From the IMG/VR virus record IMGVR_UViG_3300005253_000634, positions 1 through 26,078 of that record: a stretch of 26,078 nucleotides of DNA, one strand, 5' to 3'. The notes beneath the pieces are model-generated. The model worked only from the letters and a program-made list of their open reading frames with translations. It was not told where the DNA came from and made no database searches. The DNA comes from a virus. Position numbers and translations under genes: made by a program. Shown one piece after another: positions 14,072 to 21,881 of this stretch. Position 1 is the stretch's first letter, and each line of letters opens with the position of its first letter.

Positions 14072-14708
14072 TCTCTAGCACCTTTGTATATGTCTGTTTG
14101 ATCTCATTGATTGCTTCTTTGACTGTCCTTTCACTTAAAGCTAGTGAACTCACCAAGTGATGTGGTCTCACTGTCACGCTACCACCGTTCTTGAATACAT
14201 AACTTGCACGTATACCGGATAGCTTCAAATTCTCTTCCAATAAGCCATTACCACATAGGACTGCATACAAAATGCTCTTGGCAATATCACCGACACTGTC
14301 ATATACCTGTCTCACCCTATCCATACTCTCTACAAACAGACTAGGATCTACCGTATTAGTTTCATCAGCAGTGGTAAATTGGTACTTGTATAATGTCTGC
14401 ACATTTACATCATCACTTTCTTCACTAATATAAGTGGTTATACTCAGAGCATTTACACCTAACTTCCTGTGCGTACCGTAGTATTTATGGATCAACTCTG
14501 ATATCCTATAATCCATCATCCTCTTCAGAACCATGATTAGCTCATCATCTGGATGACTATCTTTGTAAGCTTGATAACCCTTGACCAACTCTATATTCAA
14601 CTCTCCTACTATCTCATCATGATCCATGAGAGGAGCACCATTGTCATTACGCCATGCTAAATAATGGATAAACTTGCCTAGTTTCCCGTGTACTTCTTCA
14701 AACGTCAT
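14064..14708 (-). CDS. Second sigma-factor-like protein
   Basis: This is a 214-residue protein. Residues 1-100 have region-2-like helices: LMDHDEIVGELNIELVKGYQ, then a helix with MDYRISELIHKYYGT. The last 60 residues look like a DNA-binding helix-turn-helix (HHLVSSLALSERTVKEAINE), consistent with a region 4-type end. It could be an alternative sigma factor or a transcription regulator. AGGAG stands 7 nt ahead of ATG 14708 within the end of the upstream gene. Together with the 272-976 protein, this gives two candidate transcription factors for the unusual promoters in this window. The assignment is based on layout, not on an alignment. Confidence 0.42.
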   Translation of the reverse strand: MTFEEVHGKLGKFIHYLAWRNDNGAPLMDHDEIVGELNIELVKGYQAYKDSHPDDELIMVLKRMMDYRISELIHKYYGTHRKLGVNALSITTYISEESDDVNVQTLYKYQFTTADETNTVDPSLFVESMDRVRQVYDSVGDIAKSILYAVLCGNGLLEENLKLSGIRASYVFKNGGSVTVRPHHLVSSLALSERTVKEAINEIKQTYTKVLEND

Positions 14709-14709
14709 T

Positions 14710-14931
14710 TTACAACTCCTGTAGGCGACTCATCTCACCTTCGACCATCTCCTGCAAAGTGGGATAATACTTGTAGACTACTAGATCATTGTGCCAGTCA
14801 TAACCAGGAGGAGGACGATTTGAATTTTCCTTGTGCCACAATACACCCCATCCTGCTCTTCTATATGATATATCGTAAAGGATATAACCCTTCTCAGTAC
14901 CTAACTTCTGTAATTCTAACAACTCTTCCAT
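14710..14931 (-). CDS. Small hypothetical protein (73 residues)
   Basis: The protein is unrecognised. It is an alpha/beta-like small protein: an N-terminal helix MEELLELQKLG, a strand YILYDISYRRAGWGVLWH, a proline-rich turn, then a C-terminal helix. GGGAG lies 6 nt before ATG 14931. It sits between the helicase and the sigma-like gene in the same operon. Confidence 0.6.
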   Translation of the reverse strand: MEELLELQKLGTEKGYILYDISYRRAGWGVLWHKENSNRPPPGYDWHNDLVVYKYYPTLQEMVEGEMSRLQEL

Positions 14932-14947
14932 TTACATCTCCCTGCTA

Positions 14948-17125
14948 CTATACTACGATTGTCAATGTCTTCATAGCCCTAGTATATGCTACATACTCGA
15001 TATTCTCTTCCTGTTGCAATTCCCAGGTTTCACTGGCATAAGAGCTAGGCATTAGCTCTGGATTAAGGATATATACGTTGTCTGCCTCAAGACCTTTGGC
15101 CTTATGGACTGTAGAAAATACTACTCCTTCTACCTCATCACTAAATACCTCTTCAATCTTATCTTCTACCTCATGGATATACTGACATCCATTTCCTATA
15201 GCCAGGATGGTTTCAACCTTATCCTGTATAGTCTGTGCTGCATAACTCCTCTTGGCTAATAATAGCTTAGTTACCTCCAAATCCTCATACTCTACTAGCT
15301 TCTCTGATAAGTCAAAAACGTCATCAGCTTCCATCTTGCGAATGAGAGAAATCAGTCCTTTGCCTATATCTCTGCCCCTGATAACTGCCTTGATTCCATT
15401 TCTAATGAGAGCAAATGCTGGTCTCACCAAAGGTGCATTATTCCGGCATAAGACCATATCGCTACTAGCCATTCTATCTAAAGCTAGGCTATATGGTAAT
15501 GTCTGTAGCTGTCCCTCTTCTGCCCAATCTGCTGCATGTAAGGGAATATGTGGAAATCTCTCGTTGACTAGACTAACAACACACTTAGGATTCCGATATG
15601 TAATAGATAATGGTAAAGTGTCTGCACTTAGTGATTCTATGAGATTGGGGATAGCCTGGACATCTGCACCTCTGAATCCATATAAGGACTGGTACCTATC
15701 TCCACAAGCTACTATCCTGGTATCGTCATGAGCACACTTTAATGCTAATTCTATCTGGTTCTTGTTTGTGTCTTGAGCCTCATCTATAAATATGAAATCA
15801 TACTTTTCCATTGGTAGATTGTGATAAATAGGGAAGTAGCACATATCATCAAAGTCGATAGTGTTAGTATTGGCTGTACACTTAGCCATAACATACTCTA
15901 CTGCCTGATATACTGTCCTCTCATCACTATTTAAAGCTATATCGTAATAGTTTACCAATTGACTGAGACCCTCATAGGAAAGATCTTCCACTAGATTAGC
16001 CTTGACCAAGGATACAATCTGTCTCACTGGAGATATCAAACTGTACTGTGTCCTGTCAAAATAGACCTCTAGTAATCTCCTAACCTTTCTAGTATCAAGA
16101 TCGACTTTGCCATAAGCCTGTCTTACTGCTTTAAATCCAAGACTATGATAGGTAGTCACTCTCACATGACTAGGTGCTCTCTTAGCTAATTCCTTTGCGA
16201 TATGCTTGTTAAATGCAACGAACAATACCCGCTGGTTAGCTGGCACTAGCTCTAACATCTTGACGCCTGTAGTAGTCTTACCTGAACCTGCTACTGCTTC
16301 TACTATGAGATTCTTACCAGGACTACTCACCCAATCAAATATTGCCTGTTGGAATGGACTAGGAGTAAAATCCTTATCCTTAGATATAACTTGCTGATTT
16401 TTGGCTGTTCCAGGTAGTATACTATGGATCTTATCCTTTAAGGACTGTTTCACTGAATTTGAGCCGTTTTCATTAGTTTCCTTAGCCGTTTCATGTTCTC
16501 TCTCTAGCTTCTTCCAATGAGGCTCATCACCATCAATATTCCTGGTTCCCCTACAGTTTGGATATCCCCTACATCCCCAAAAGTCACCCTTATGACCTGT
16601 CCTCTTGACCATCGGTCTCTGGCAATTTGGACAGTCTGGTGCATCCTCTTCTACCTCATCCAACCAGATAAAAGCACAACCGTTTTCACAATTCTTGAAT
16701 ATCCTACCCTTATTGGCACCATCTTTCTTGACTATCCAAACCTTCTCAACTTCATTACAATCTGGACATATATTTATAGACTGAGCCATAGTAATAAGTT
16801 TGGATAACATATCTAATAGTCTCTGTTCCCACCCAGGTACCCTAGTAACCCACTTCTGAACTTTGTTTCCTAATGGAAATCCATCCTGATCAGCTATCCA
16901 GGCTCTAATACTATCCTCACCTGTACCAGCCGATATACCATCAGTACGAATACTAGAATTGACTTCTATACCAACGCTTAGGTTACTAGATAATTCCTTG
17001 ACAAGAATATGGAAATGTAGCTCTCCCCTCTGATAGCCAGCTTGCCGCCAACTAAGACCACTCTTTTCAAGAGCAATGGTCAAGGCTCCTTCAAATCTTA
17101 CGTCATCAAATACGTCTATGGACAC
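14948..17125 (-). CDS. UvrD-type SF1 helicase with N-terminal zinc fingers
   Basis: This is a 725-residue protein. Residues 1-115 are a domain ending in KVQKWVTRVPGWEQRLL that often precedes topoisomerase-type fingers. Residues 120-155 form a GRF-like finger (C120, C123, C146, C150, with GANKGRIFKNC), and 165-195 a topoisomerase I C4 finger (C165, C168, C185, C191). After a linker comes the SF1A helicase core: Q-motif with FQQAIFDW, Walker A AGSGKTT (279-285), DEAQD, GDRYQSLYGFRGA, STVHKAKGLE and YVAYTRA. It would unwind or strip DNA, with the fingers giving single-strand or flap affinity. The start is GTG 17125, six nt behind AAGGAG. It is driven by the promoter at 17188-17216, directly downstream of the VWA gene. 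Confidence 0.9.
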   Translation of the reverse strand: MSIDVFDDVRFEGALTIALEKSGLSWRQAGYQRGELHFHILVKELSSNLSVGIEVNSSIRTDGISAGTGEDSIRAWIADQDGFPLGNKVQKWVTRVPGWEQRLLDMLSKLITMAQSINICPDCNEVEKVWIVKKDGANKGRIFKNCENGCAFIWLDEVEEDAPDCPNCQRPMVKRTGHKGDFWGCRGYPNCRGTRNIDGDEPHWKKLEREHETAKETNENGSNSVKQSLKDKIHSILPGTAKNQQVISKDKDFTPSPFQQAIFDWVSSPGKNLIVEAVAGSGKTTTGVKMLELVPANQRVLFVAFNKHIAKELAKRAPSHVRVTTYHSLGFKAVRQAYGKVDLDTRKVRRLLEVYFDRTQYSLISPVRQIVSLVKANLVEDLSYEGLSQLVNYYDIALNSDERTVYQAVEYVMAKCTANTNTIDFDDMCYFPIYHNLPMEKYDFIFIDEAQDTNKNQIELALKCAHDDTRIVACGDRYQSLYGFRGADVQAIPNLIESLSADTLPLSITYRNPKCVVSLVNERFPHIPLHAADWAEEGQLQTLPYSLALDRMASSDMVLCRNNAPLVRPAFALIRNGIKAVIRGRDIGKGLISLIRKMEADDVFDLSEKLVEYEDLEVTKLLLAKRSYAAQTIQDKVETILAIGNGCQYIHEVEDKIEEVFSDEVEGVVFSTVHKAKGLEADNVYILNPELMPSSYASETWELQQEENIEYVAYTRAMKTLTIVV

Positions 17126-17130
17126 CTGTG

Positions 17131-17216
17131 TCTCCTTACAAATCTCCTATACAACTATTAACGTCTATGCAGTTCAACTGCAATGTAATTATAACTGAAA
17201 ATTTCAAAGTGCGCAA
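17131..17216 (-). promoter_or_regulatory. Promoter and 5'-hairpin leader of the helicase operon
   Basis: The -35 is TTGCGC (17211-17216), the spacer is 17 nt, and the -10 is a perfect TATAAT (17188-17193). The transcript would begin at TACAT and fold at once into TGCAG-TTGAA-CTGCA (17168-17182). A second shared block, AGATTTGTAAGGAGA (17131-17145), carries the ribosome site. The -10, TACAT, hairpin position and the AGATTTGTAAGGAGA block recur in the leader at 19966-20029. Confidence 0.75.
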
Positions 17217-17224
17217 CCTCAACT

Positions 17225-18526
17225 TCATAAATACACATTCACAAACTCAGATATAATATTTCTGAGCAACCCACCTAAATCCTCTGGATCTGCATGATAC
17301 TGGACACATTTCATTGGCAGATCGCTATTCACCCACTCACCTTCAGGTAAGAAGTTGAGCATTACAGTGTGTAGTGTGCCATCCCTACGTTCTTGGATAA
17401 CATCACTTCTACGAATATCTGTTGGGTGCTCTATAACTGCATCAGTTAGGATAATATCTAGCTTCAGTGCTCCTGAATCAGAGAATTCGTCCTCCCACTC
17501 CTCTATCTTAGTGAATAATGGGTAGAACCATGTATCCTCCCCATCAAAGGAATGATACCCCTCTACCTCTCCAAACATACGAACTGCACCTAAAGATTCT
17601 TCTGTACTATGCCTAATCTCTGGATCTTTACCGTACCATTTGTTTATAGTCAGGTTATTAACATTCCTACCCTTATTATTCTCTGAATAGCCGTTCTTGG
17701 AAAAGGTAAATGCACATATAAACAGGTCATTAGGATGTTCATCCTTTAGCTGTTCCAGTGCCAAATATAAATCACGAAAAGCAATAGCAGCAACCTTGTC
17801 TACCTTGTTATAGTACATAGAATTGGACATATCTATGGATACTGTAATTTGCAATTTAATACCTGATGGTTTTCTAACCTCTTCTGCAAATCCATAACCA
17901 GTGGCATAGCCCATAACAGGATCATCTAGCCAGTCACCTTCACGCAAATCATATACTTCCTCTGACGAAAATGCGTGTTGGAAATCAGCCTGTAATGCTC
18001 CTGATATCAACTGAGCAGCTTTCTTGACCGAAACAACTTCATCAGTCTGTCTCTTAATACGTTTAGCCTTATGTGCTGCCATTTTATGTTCGTGTCGCTC
18101 TGATCTATCAGCAGATACTTGCTCATCTAACTCTCGTTGTCGTTCCCATATTCTATGAGCATGTTCTTGGAATAGCAACCACGTAGGTACTCCACACTTC
18201 TTAATAACCAGACGTCTGACACGACCATCATTATTGGACGGATCTTCAAATTTGTTAAAAGCCCAATCATGGATATTATATCTCCAGGTCATATTATGGA
18301 TGTAGTGATATAATCTAGCATCATATAGACCTATAGCCATATCCTGTACATTCTCTGCACCCCTAATATTAAGCAACCAGTCCTCACTATAACCTGATGC
18401 TTCAAAGAGACGAGAAAATTCCTCAAACAATGTCTTACTAGTTCCTCTACCTTCATCATCATAGTCATAACTAGAACCACCACCTGTACTCCTACTACGC
18501 CTATATTGGATATCTCCTCTAGCCAT
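17225..18526 (-). CDS. VWA-domain protein, CobT-like partner of the adjacent AAA+ ATPase
   Basis: This is a 433-residue protein. The N-terminus is Gly/Ser/Tyr/Arg-rich and probably disordered (SRSTGGGSSYDYDDEGRGTS). A helical middle follows, with a strongly charged segment 125-170. The C-terminal half is a von Willebrand A domain with a MIDAS motif DMSNS (D232, S234, S236), and later FDGEDTWF and ILTDAVIE supplying Thr and Asp. In CobS/CobT, CbbQ/CbbO and related pairs, the VWA protein guides a MoxR-class ATPase to a target. ATG 18526 sits one base after the ATPase stop, with AGGAGA in front. A longer form from 18553 has no ribosome site. The target is unknown. Confidence 0.8.
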   Translation of the reverse strand: MARGDIQYRRSRSTGGGSSYDYDDEGRGTSKTLFEEFSRLFEASGYSEDWLLNIRGAENVQDMAIGLYDARLYHYIHNMTWRYNIHDWAFNKFEDPSNNDGRVRRLVIKKCGVPTWLLFQEHAHRIWERQRELDEQVSADRSERHEHKMAAHKAKRIKRQTDEVVSVKKAAQLISGALQADFQHAFSSEEVYDLREGDWLDDPVMGYATGYGFAEEVRKPSGIKLQITVSIDMSNSMYYNKVDKVAAIAFRDLYLALEQLKDEHPNDLFICAFTFSKNGYSENNKGRNVNNLTINKWYGKDPEIRHSTEESLGAVRMFGEVEGYHSFDGEDTWFYPLFTKIEEWEDEFSDSGALKLDIILTDAVIEHPTDIRRSDVIQERRDGTLHTVMLNFLPEGEWVNSDLPMKCVQYHADPEDLGGLLRNIISEFVNVYL

Positions 18527-18527
18527 A

Positions 18528-19754
18528 TTAGTTATCTCCTGGTGTGATACCATCTAGAACCTTCCTAGCTACTATCAGTGAATCTATATCAGCACCGACT
18601 ACCTCTAGCCCTGCTTCAATATCTCTATCTGTCAATCTAGTAGGTTTTGGTAATCTTCTCATTACTTCCTCTAGAACCTTCTTAGCTGCTCTACTCTCAA
18701 CAGGACTATCAATAGCCGAAATGACTGCTACTCTAATAGCCTCATCTGGTGCCATATCAAGCACGTTGATTAGGAGTAAAGCATCAGCTAACCGTCTAGT
18801 AGTAATCTGATACCTCATATGACCTCTCTCATGTGCATCCCACATCTTGACACCATACTGCACAATAGCAGAGTTTGGATAATCAGTAGAGGATAGTTTC
18901 CTCATCCCCATTGATAGTAATCTACGCTTTAGCTGTGACTCAGTGAAGAACGGAACTTTAATGGAAAAGAACCTATCCTTGAATGACTGAGGTAATGGCT
19001 TGGTGCCAATCAGCCCATGATTGTAACTGACAAATATACGAAAGTCATCATGGACTGGATATGCTTTGCCCTGCATAGTCACTACATAAGGAGGTGCCAA
19101 CTGAGCATTTATATACATCAGTGCATCTGCATCAGCGGCATTAACTTCTGTGAGTAGTACCCACCAACCATTGATAGCTGCTGCTGCATACTCACCTACT
19201 TCAAAGAATGAAGTACCATTGGAAATATGAGTAGTCCCTACTAAATCTCTACGTCTGAAACCAGCATCTCCACCAACTGTAACCAGTGAAACGCCTTTCA
19301 GAGCAGCTAACTGTTGTACTGCTGTATCCTTTCCTACCCCTGGTGGACCTTCTAAAGCTATATGCTTGCCATGATCCACCATAAACACCATAGTATCGAA
19401 CCAGTCAGGTTCATCGAAGTTTTCCATGAGGTCGATAATAGGTGGTGATTGTGGCCATCTTAGAGGATCATATTTCTCATCTGCACCTTTCTTCTTAGGA
19501 ACAGCTTTGGATATAACCTCTATGCTCTTAACATTCTCGATAGTAGCTCCCTCTACAACATTCCTGGTACTATCAAAACCAGCAACCTTGACTCCCTCTA
19601 TAGCAACTAAATCACCTACTACTGCATCTCTGATCTCTACATCTTCATACTGCCTTGGTAATTGCCTGAGAAGTTGAGTAGTGCTCAGTTTGCCAGCCTT
19701 ATTCTTAGACTTAGGCTTATTCTTGAGCTTTACGACAAATTTACTTCCACTCAC
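18528..19754 (-). CDS. MoxR/CobS-type AAA+ ATPase
   Basis: This is a 408-residue protein. The N-terminal 100 residues are Lys-rich and then beta-rich (a possible accessory domain). The AAA+ core has Walker A GPPGVGKD (136-143), a MoxR-type insertion after DLVG, Walker B region WVLLTEVN (198-205), sensor 1 YNHG, and an arginine finger in QSFKDRF. Walker A ends GKDT instead of GKT/S, and Walker B has T202 where Asp is usual, while E203 remains. These changes may lower or alter ATP hydrolysis. The start is GTG 19754, with AAGGAG 7 nt upstream inside an ATTTGTAAGGAG block shared with two other leaders. The VWA gene follows directly, forming an ATPase/adaptor pair. Confidence 0.82.
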   Translation of the reverse strand: MSGSKFVVKLKNKPKSKNKAGKLSTTQLLRQLPRQYEDVEIRDAVVGDLVAIEGVKVAGFDSTRNVVEGATIENVKSIEVISKAVPKKKGADEKYDPLRWPQSPPIIDLMENFDEPDWFDTMVFMVDHGKHIALEGPPGVGKDTAVQQLAALKGVSLVTVGGDAGFRRRDLVGTTHISNGTSFFEVGEYAAAAINGWWVLLTEVNAADADALMYINAQLAPPYVVTMQGKAYPVHDDFRIFVSYNHGLIGTKPLPQSFKDRFFSIKVPFFTESQLKRRLLSMGMRKLSSTDYPNSAIVQYGVKMWDAHERGHMRYQITTRRLADALLLINVLDMAPDEAIRVAVISAIDSPVESRAAKKVLEEVMRRLPKPTRLTDRDIEAGLEVVGADIDSLIVARKVLDGITPGDN

Positions 19755-19808
19755 TAGTTTGCTCCTTACAAATATGTTAACGTCAGTATACTTCTAAGTG
19801 GTGCTGTA

Positions 19809-19961
19809 CTAGCTGTTAGCTACCTTCCAGTCATTAAAAATGGTATCGTAACGATAAACGAAACAATTACCAAGAGAGAAAGTATCAGATTCTACCTCAT
19901 ATACTCCCCAACACGCACCTAACCAATACTTCTTACCATTTACTAAAGTATTCTCGTTCAC
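19809..19961 (-). CDS. Small hypothetical protein with GTG start
   Basis: This is a 50-residue protein (begins VNENTLVNGKKYWLGACWGV), rich in Tyr/Trp and with two Cys residues. It starts at GTG 19961, five nt behind AAGGAG; the only nearby ATG is followed at once by a stop. It is the first gene after the 20024 promoter and precedes the AAA+/VWA pair by 54 nt. I see no family. Good start signals, position and a clean stop make it credible despite its size. Confidence 0.55.
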   Translation of the reverse strand: MNENTLVNGKKYWLGACWGVYEVESDTFSLGNCFVYRYDTIFNDWKVANS

Positions 19962-19965
19962 GTCA

Positions 19966-20094
19966 TCTCCTTACAAATCTACTTATGCTTGCTTGTTTCT
20001 AGTGCGGATTGACCCGCAATGTAATTATAACACATTTTTCATAAAAAGCACGAAAGTAGTACAAAAGTACTATTGCAATCTAGTACAAGTGTAC
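19966..20094 (-). promoter_or_regulatory. Promoter with two GTAC dyads and a 5'-hairpin leader
   Basis: The extended -10 TGTGTTATAAT has its hexamer at 20024-20029 and lacks a proper -35. Dyads are at 20059-20070 (a full 16-bp palindrome TAGTAC-TTTT-GTACTA at 20057-20072) and at 20083-20094 (GTAC-ACTT-GTAC), centred 24 bp apart. The first lies 29 nt from the -10, exactly as at 13500. The transcript starts near TACAT and folds TGCGG-GTCAAT-CCGCA (20003-20018). The AGATTTGTAAGGAGA block (19966-19980) follows. Confidence 0.75.
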
Positions 20095-20108
20095 CATTTT
20101 CCTATTAT

Positions 20109-20960
20109 TTATTGCTTTCGTAACATCCAAGCACAGTTATTCGCTACATCAGGATATGGTACAGCTAATATAACTCTTCTCCACTGATTACCAAATCTCT
20201 CCTCTATCAATTTCACCTGCCAATCCTCCCAACCTTCTTCCCTATCTCCTGCCAAATACTCCTTCTGTGCTTTATTTATACTAGGCATCTTGGCAAAGGT
20301 TCCTACTACAGATTCTACATCAAAATACAACTCAAAGAGATCCCACAACTCATCATACCCCCACTCATATACATGATCCTTTGGTAATTTCTTATTACTT
20401 CCATCACTATTAGGAGTGCTGATATAAGCCAAACCACCCGAACGCATAGTTCTACATACATCTGATAACCAAGGTTCTACAAACTCTGGTTTCATATGCT
20501 CTATTACTTCTGTACAATAGAAGAAATCAATCGAACTATCTGGTATATCCAATTCAGGTTCTACAGTCAAATCCTGAATTCTTACCTCTCCATTGAAAAG
20601 CTTCAACCATTTACTATCGTTGATAGCTCCTCCTGAATTTGGCCAATACTTATGCTCTTTGAGACATGCAGGATCGATATCATAACCCGTAAATTTGCTA
20701 ACTACTTCTGATTTCTTCACCCAATAGGCCACTAGTAACACCCTTAAAGGCCATAATTCTCCACAACCTAGATCCAAAATGGTAATAGGTCTTCCTAACC
20801 TCTTAGACTCACTTATCATTAAACTTGCTATCTTGTCATAACGACTCATATGAGTAAGTATATCAGTTTTCCACCCTCCTTTTATACTATCTATAGATAC
20901 ATCCATCCTTGTATTCTTAGACTGATTGATATTAACTAACAACTTCTTTCTTATTGACAT
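20109..20960 (-). CDS. Class I SAM-dependent methyltransferase
   Basis: This is a 283-residue protein. The SAM-binding motif I is ILDLGCGELWPLRVLL (about residue 61-76), followed by an acidic strand end TGYDID, motif with FFYCTEVIEHM (post-motif III) and a segment SGGLAYISTPNSDG. This is the UbiG/methyltransferase-11 layout. There is no DNA-methylase catalytic motif (no DPPY, no PCQ), so the substrate is not evident; it might be a small molecule, sugar, RNA or protein. GGAG precedes ATG 20960 and overlaps the primase stop. It is the last gene of the helicase-primase operon before the dyad promoter. Confidence 0.8.
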   Translation of the reverse strand: MSIRKKLLVNINQSKNTRMDVSIDSIKGGWKTDILTHMSRYDKIASLMISESKRLGRPITILDLGCGELWPLRVLLVAYWVKKSEVVSKFTGYDIDPACLKEHKYWPNSGGAINDSKWLKLFNGEVRIQDLTVEPELDIPDSSIDFFYCTEVIEHMKPEFVEPWLSDVCRTMRSGGLAYISTPNSDGSNKKLPKDHVYEWGYDELWDLFELYFDVESVVGTFAKMPSINKAQKEYLAGDREEGWEDWQVKLIEERFGNQWRRVILAVPYPDVANNCAWMLRKQ

Positions 20961-20963
20961 TTT

Positions 20964-21878
20964 CTACTCCAATAACATCTTCAATTTAGTACCAAAATCA
21001 TAATCTGATTCCTCATAATTGCCTGAATCAGCTGGATCACCTTCCTTATAATGCCATACTACAACATCTTTACCTGTAGCCATAAGAGTATCGGCTATTT
21101 CAATCATACTCTCTTCTGCCCCTGATTCAATGGTAATGATAAACCTCTCAACATCTGAGCCAGTTATACGAGACATCTGCATATCGTTAGCATTCTTACC
21201 TAACAGAGCTACTGCATTATCCCCTACTGCTATGGCACTAAAAGCACCTTCACATATCACTACCTCATCATATAATTTTAGAGCTATAGAATTGAATAGA
21301 ACATCTCCTAACTCAATATCTGGATTGACGTATTTTGGCTCTTGGAATGGATATAGTGCTCTGGCTTGCCAGTATCTATCCTCTACAGGTATTATTACCC
21401 TGACTCCTACACTCTCTGCTATTCCCAATCCATGTTGTTCCCACTGCTTTCTTCTAAATCCCCTATTGCTAAGATACCTTATAGCATTGATTACTAAGCC
21501 CATTTTACAACTCTCATGTAATGGTAAAAAGTCTCCTGGTAACTCTACCTGTCTTATAGCCTTCTTTATTGCTTTAGCAGTCCATATTGAATCTATAGAA
21601 TCGAATCTGGATGGACTAGGAACTTTGTATAATTCTCCTAGTGCTTGTGCATAACTCTTACCAGTAACATCTATCACTAAGCCTATCCAGGTTCCACTGT
21701 AATCACACCTAAAGCAGTGGCATACCTCTTTGGATAAGTTGATGTGAAGATGATGTTTCGTATCCTCTGTACCTGCCCTATCTATACAAAATGGACAATG
21801 GATTCTTAACTCTACTCCTCTCTGGTATGGAATAACATCTTCAAATGTCTTATAGATAAAGTCCTGTATATCACGCAT
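20964..21878 (-). CDS. DnaG-like primase with zinc finger and TOPRIM domain
   Basis: This is a 304-residue protein. The N-terminal zinc-binding domain shows C28-x2-C31, a His-containing stretch, and C55-x2-C58 (CHCFRC). The middle has DRYWQARALYPFQEPKY, common in phage primases. The TOPRIM domain has the Glu motif VVICEGAFSAIAV. The usual DxD motif is replaced by IITIESGAEES. It should lay RNA primers in concert with the DnaB-type helicase of the same operon. At 304 residues it is small and has no helicase-binding domain in cis. Whether the altered TOPRIM acidic pair is active is uncertain. It starts at ATG 21878, next to the preceding stop. Confidence 0.82.
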   Translation of the reverse strand: MRDIQDFIYKTFEDVIPYQRGVELRIHCPFCIDRAGTEDTKHHLHINLSKEVCHCFRCDYSGTWIGLVIDVTGKSYAQALGELYKVPSPSRFDSIDSIWTAKAIKKAIRQVELPGDFLPLHESCKMGLVINAIRYLSNRGFRRKQWEQHGLGIAESVGVRVIIPVEDRYWQARALYPFQEPKYVNPDIELGDVLFNSIALKLYDEVVICEGAFSAIAVGDNAVALLGKNANDMQMSRITGSDVERFIITIESGAEESMIEIADTLMATGKDVVVWHYKEGDPADSGNYEESDYDFGTKLKMLLE

Positions 21879-21881
21879 CTT

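Noticed and set aside
15252-15731. A 159-codon plus-strand open frame
   Set aside because: It lies wholly antisense to the conserved helicase gene, has no ribosome site, and its sequence is Ser/Leu/Ile-rich as expected from the complement of that gene.
20057-20094. GTAC dyads read as transcription terminators for the methyltransferase gene
   Set aside because: The stems are only 4-6 bp and A/T-rich, with no proper U-tract. The fixed distance to a downstream -10 fits operator sites better.
21130-21654. A 174-codon plus-strand open frame
   Set aside because: It is antisense to the primase gene, which has clear zinc and TOPRIM motifs. No start signal or domain is seen.
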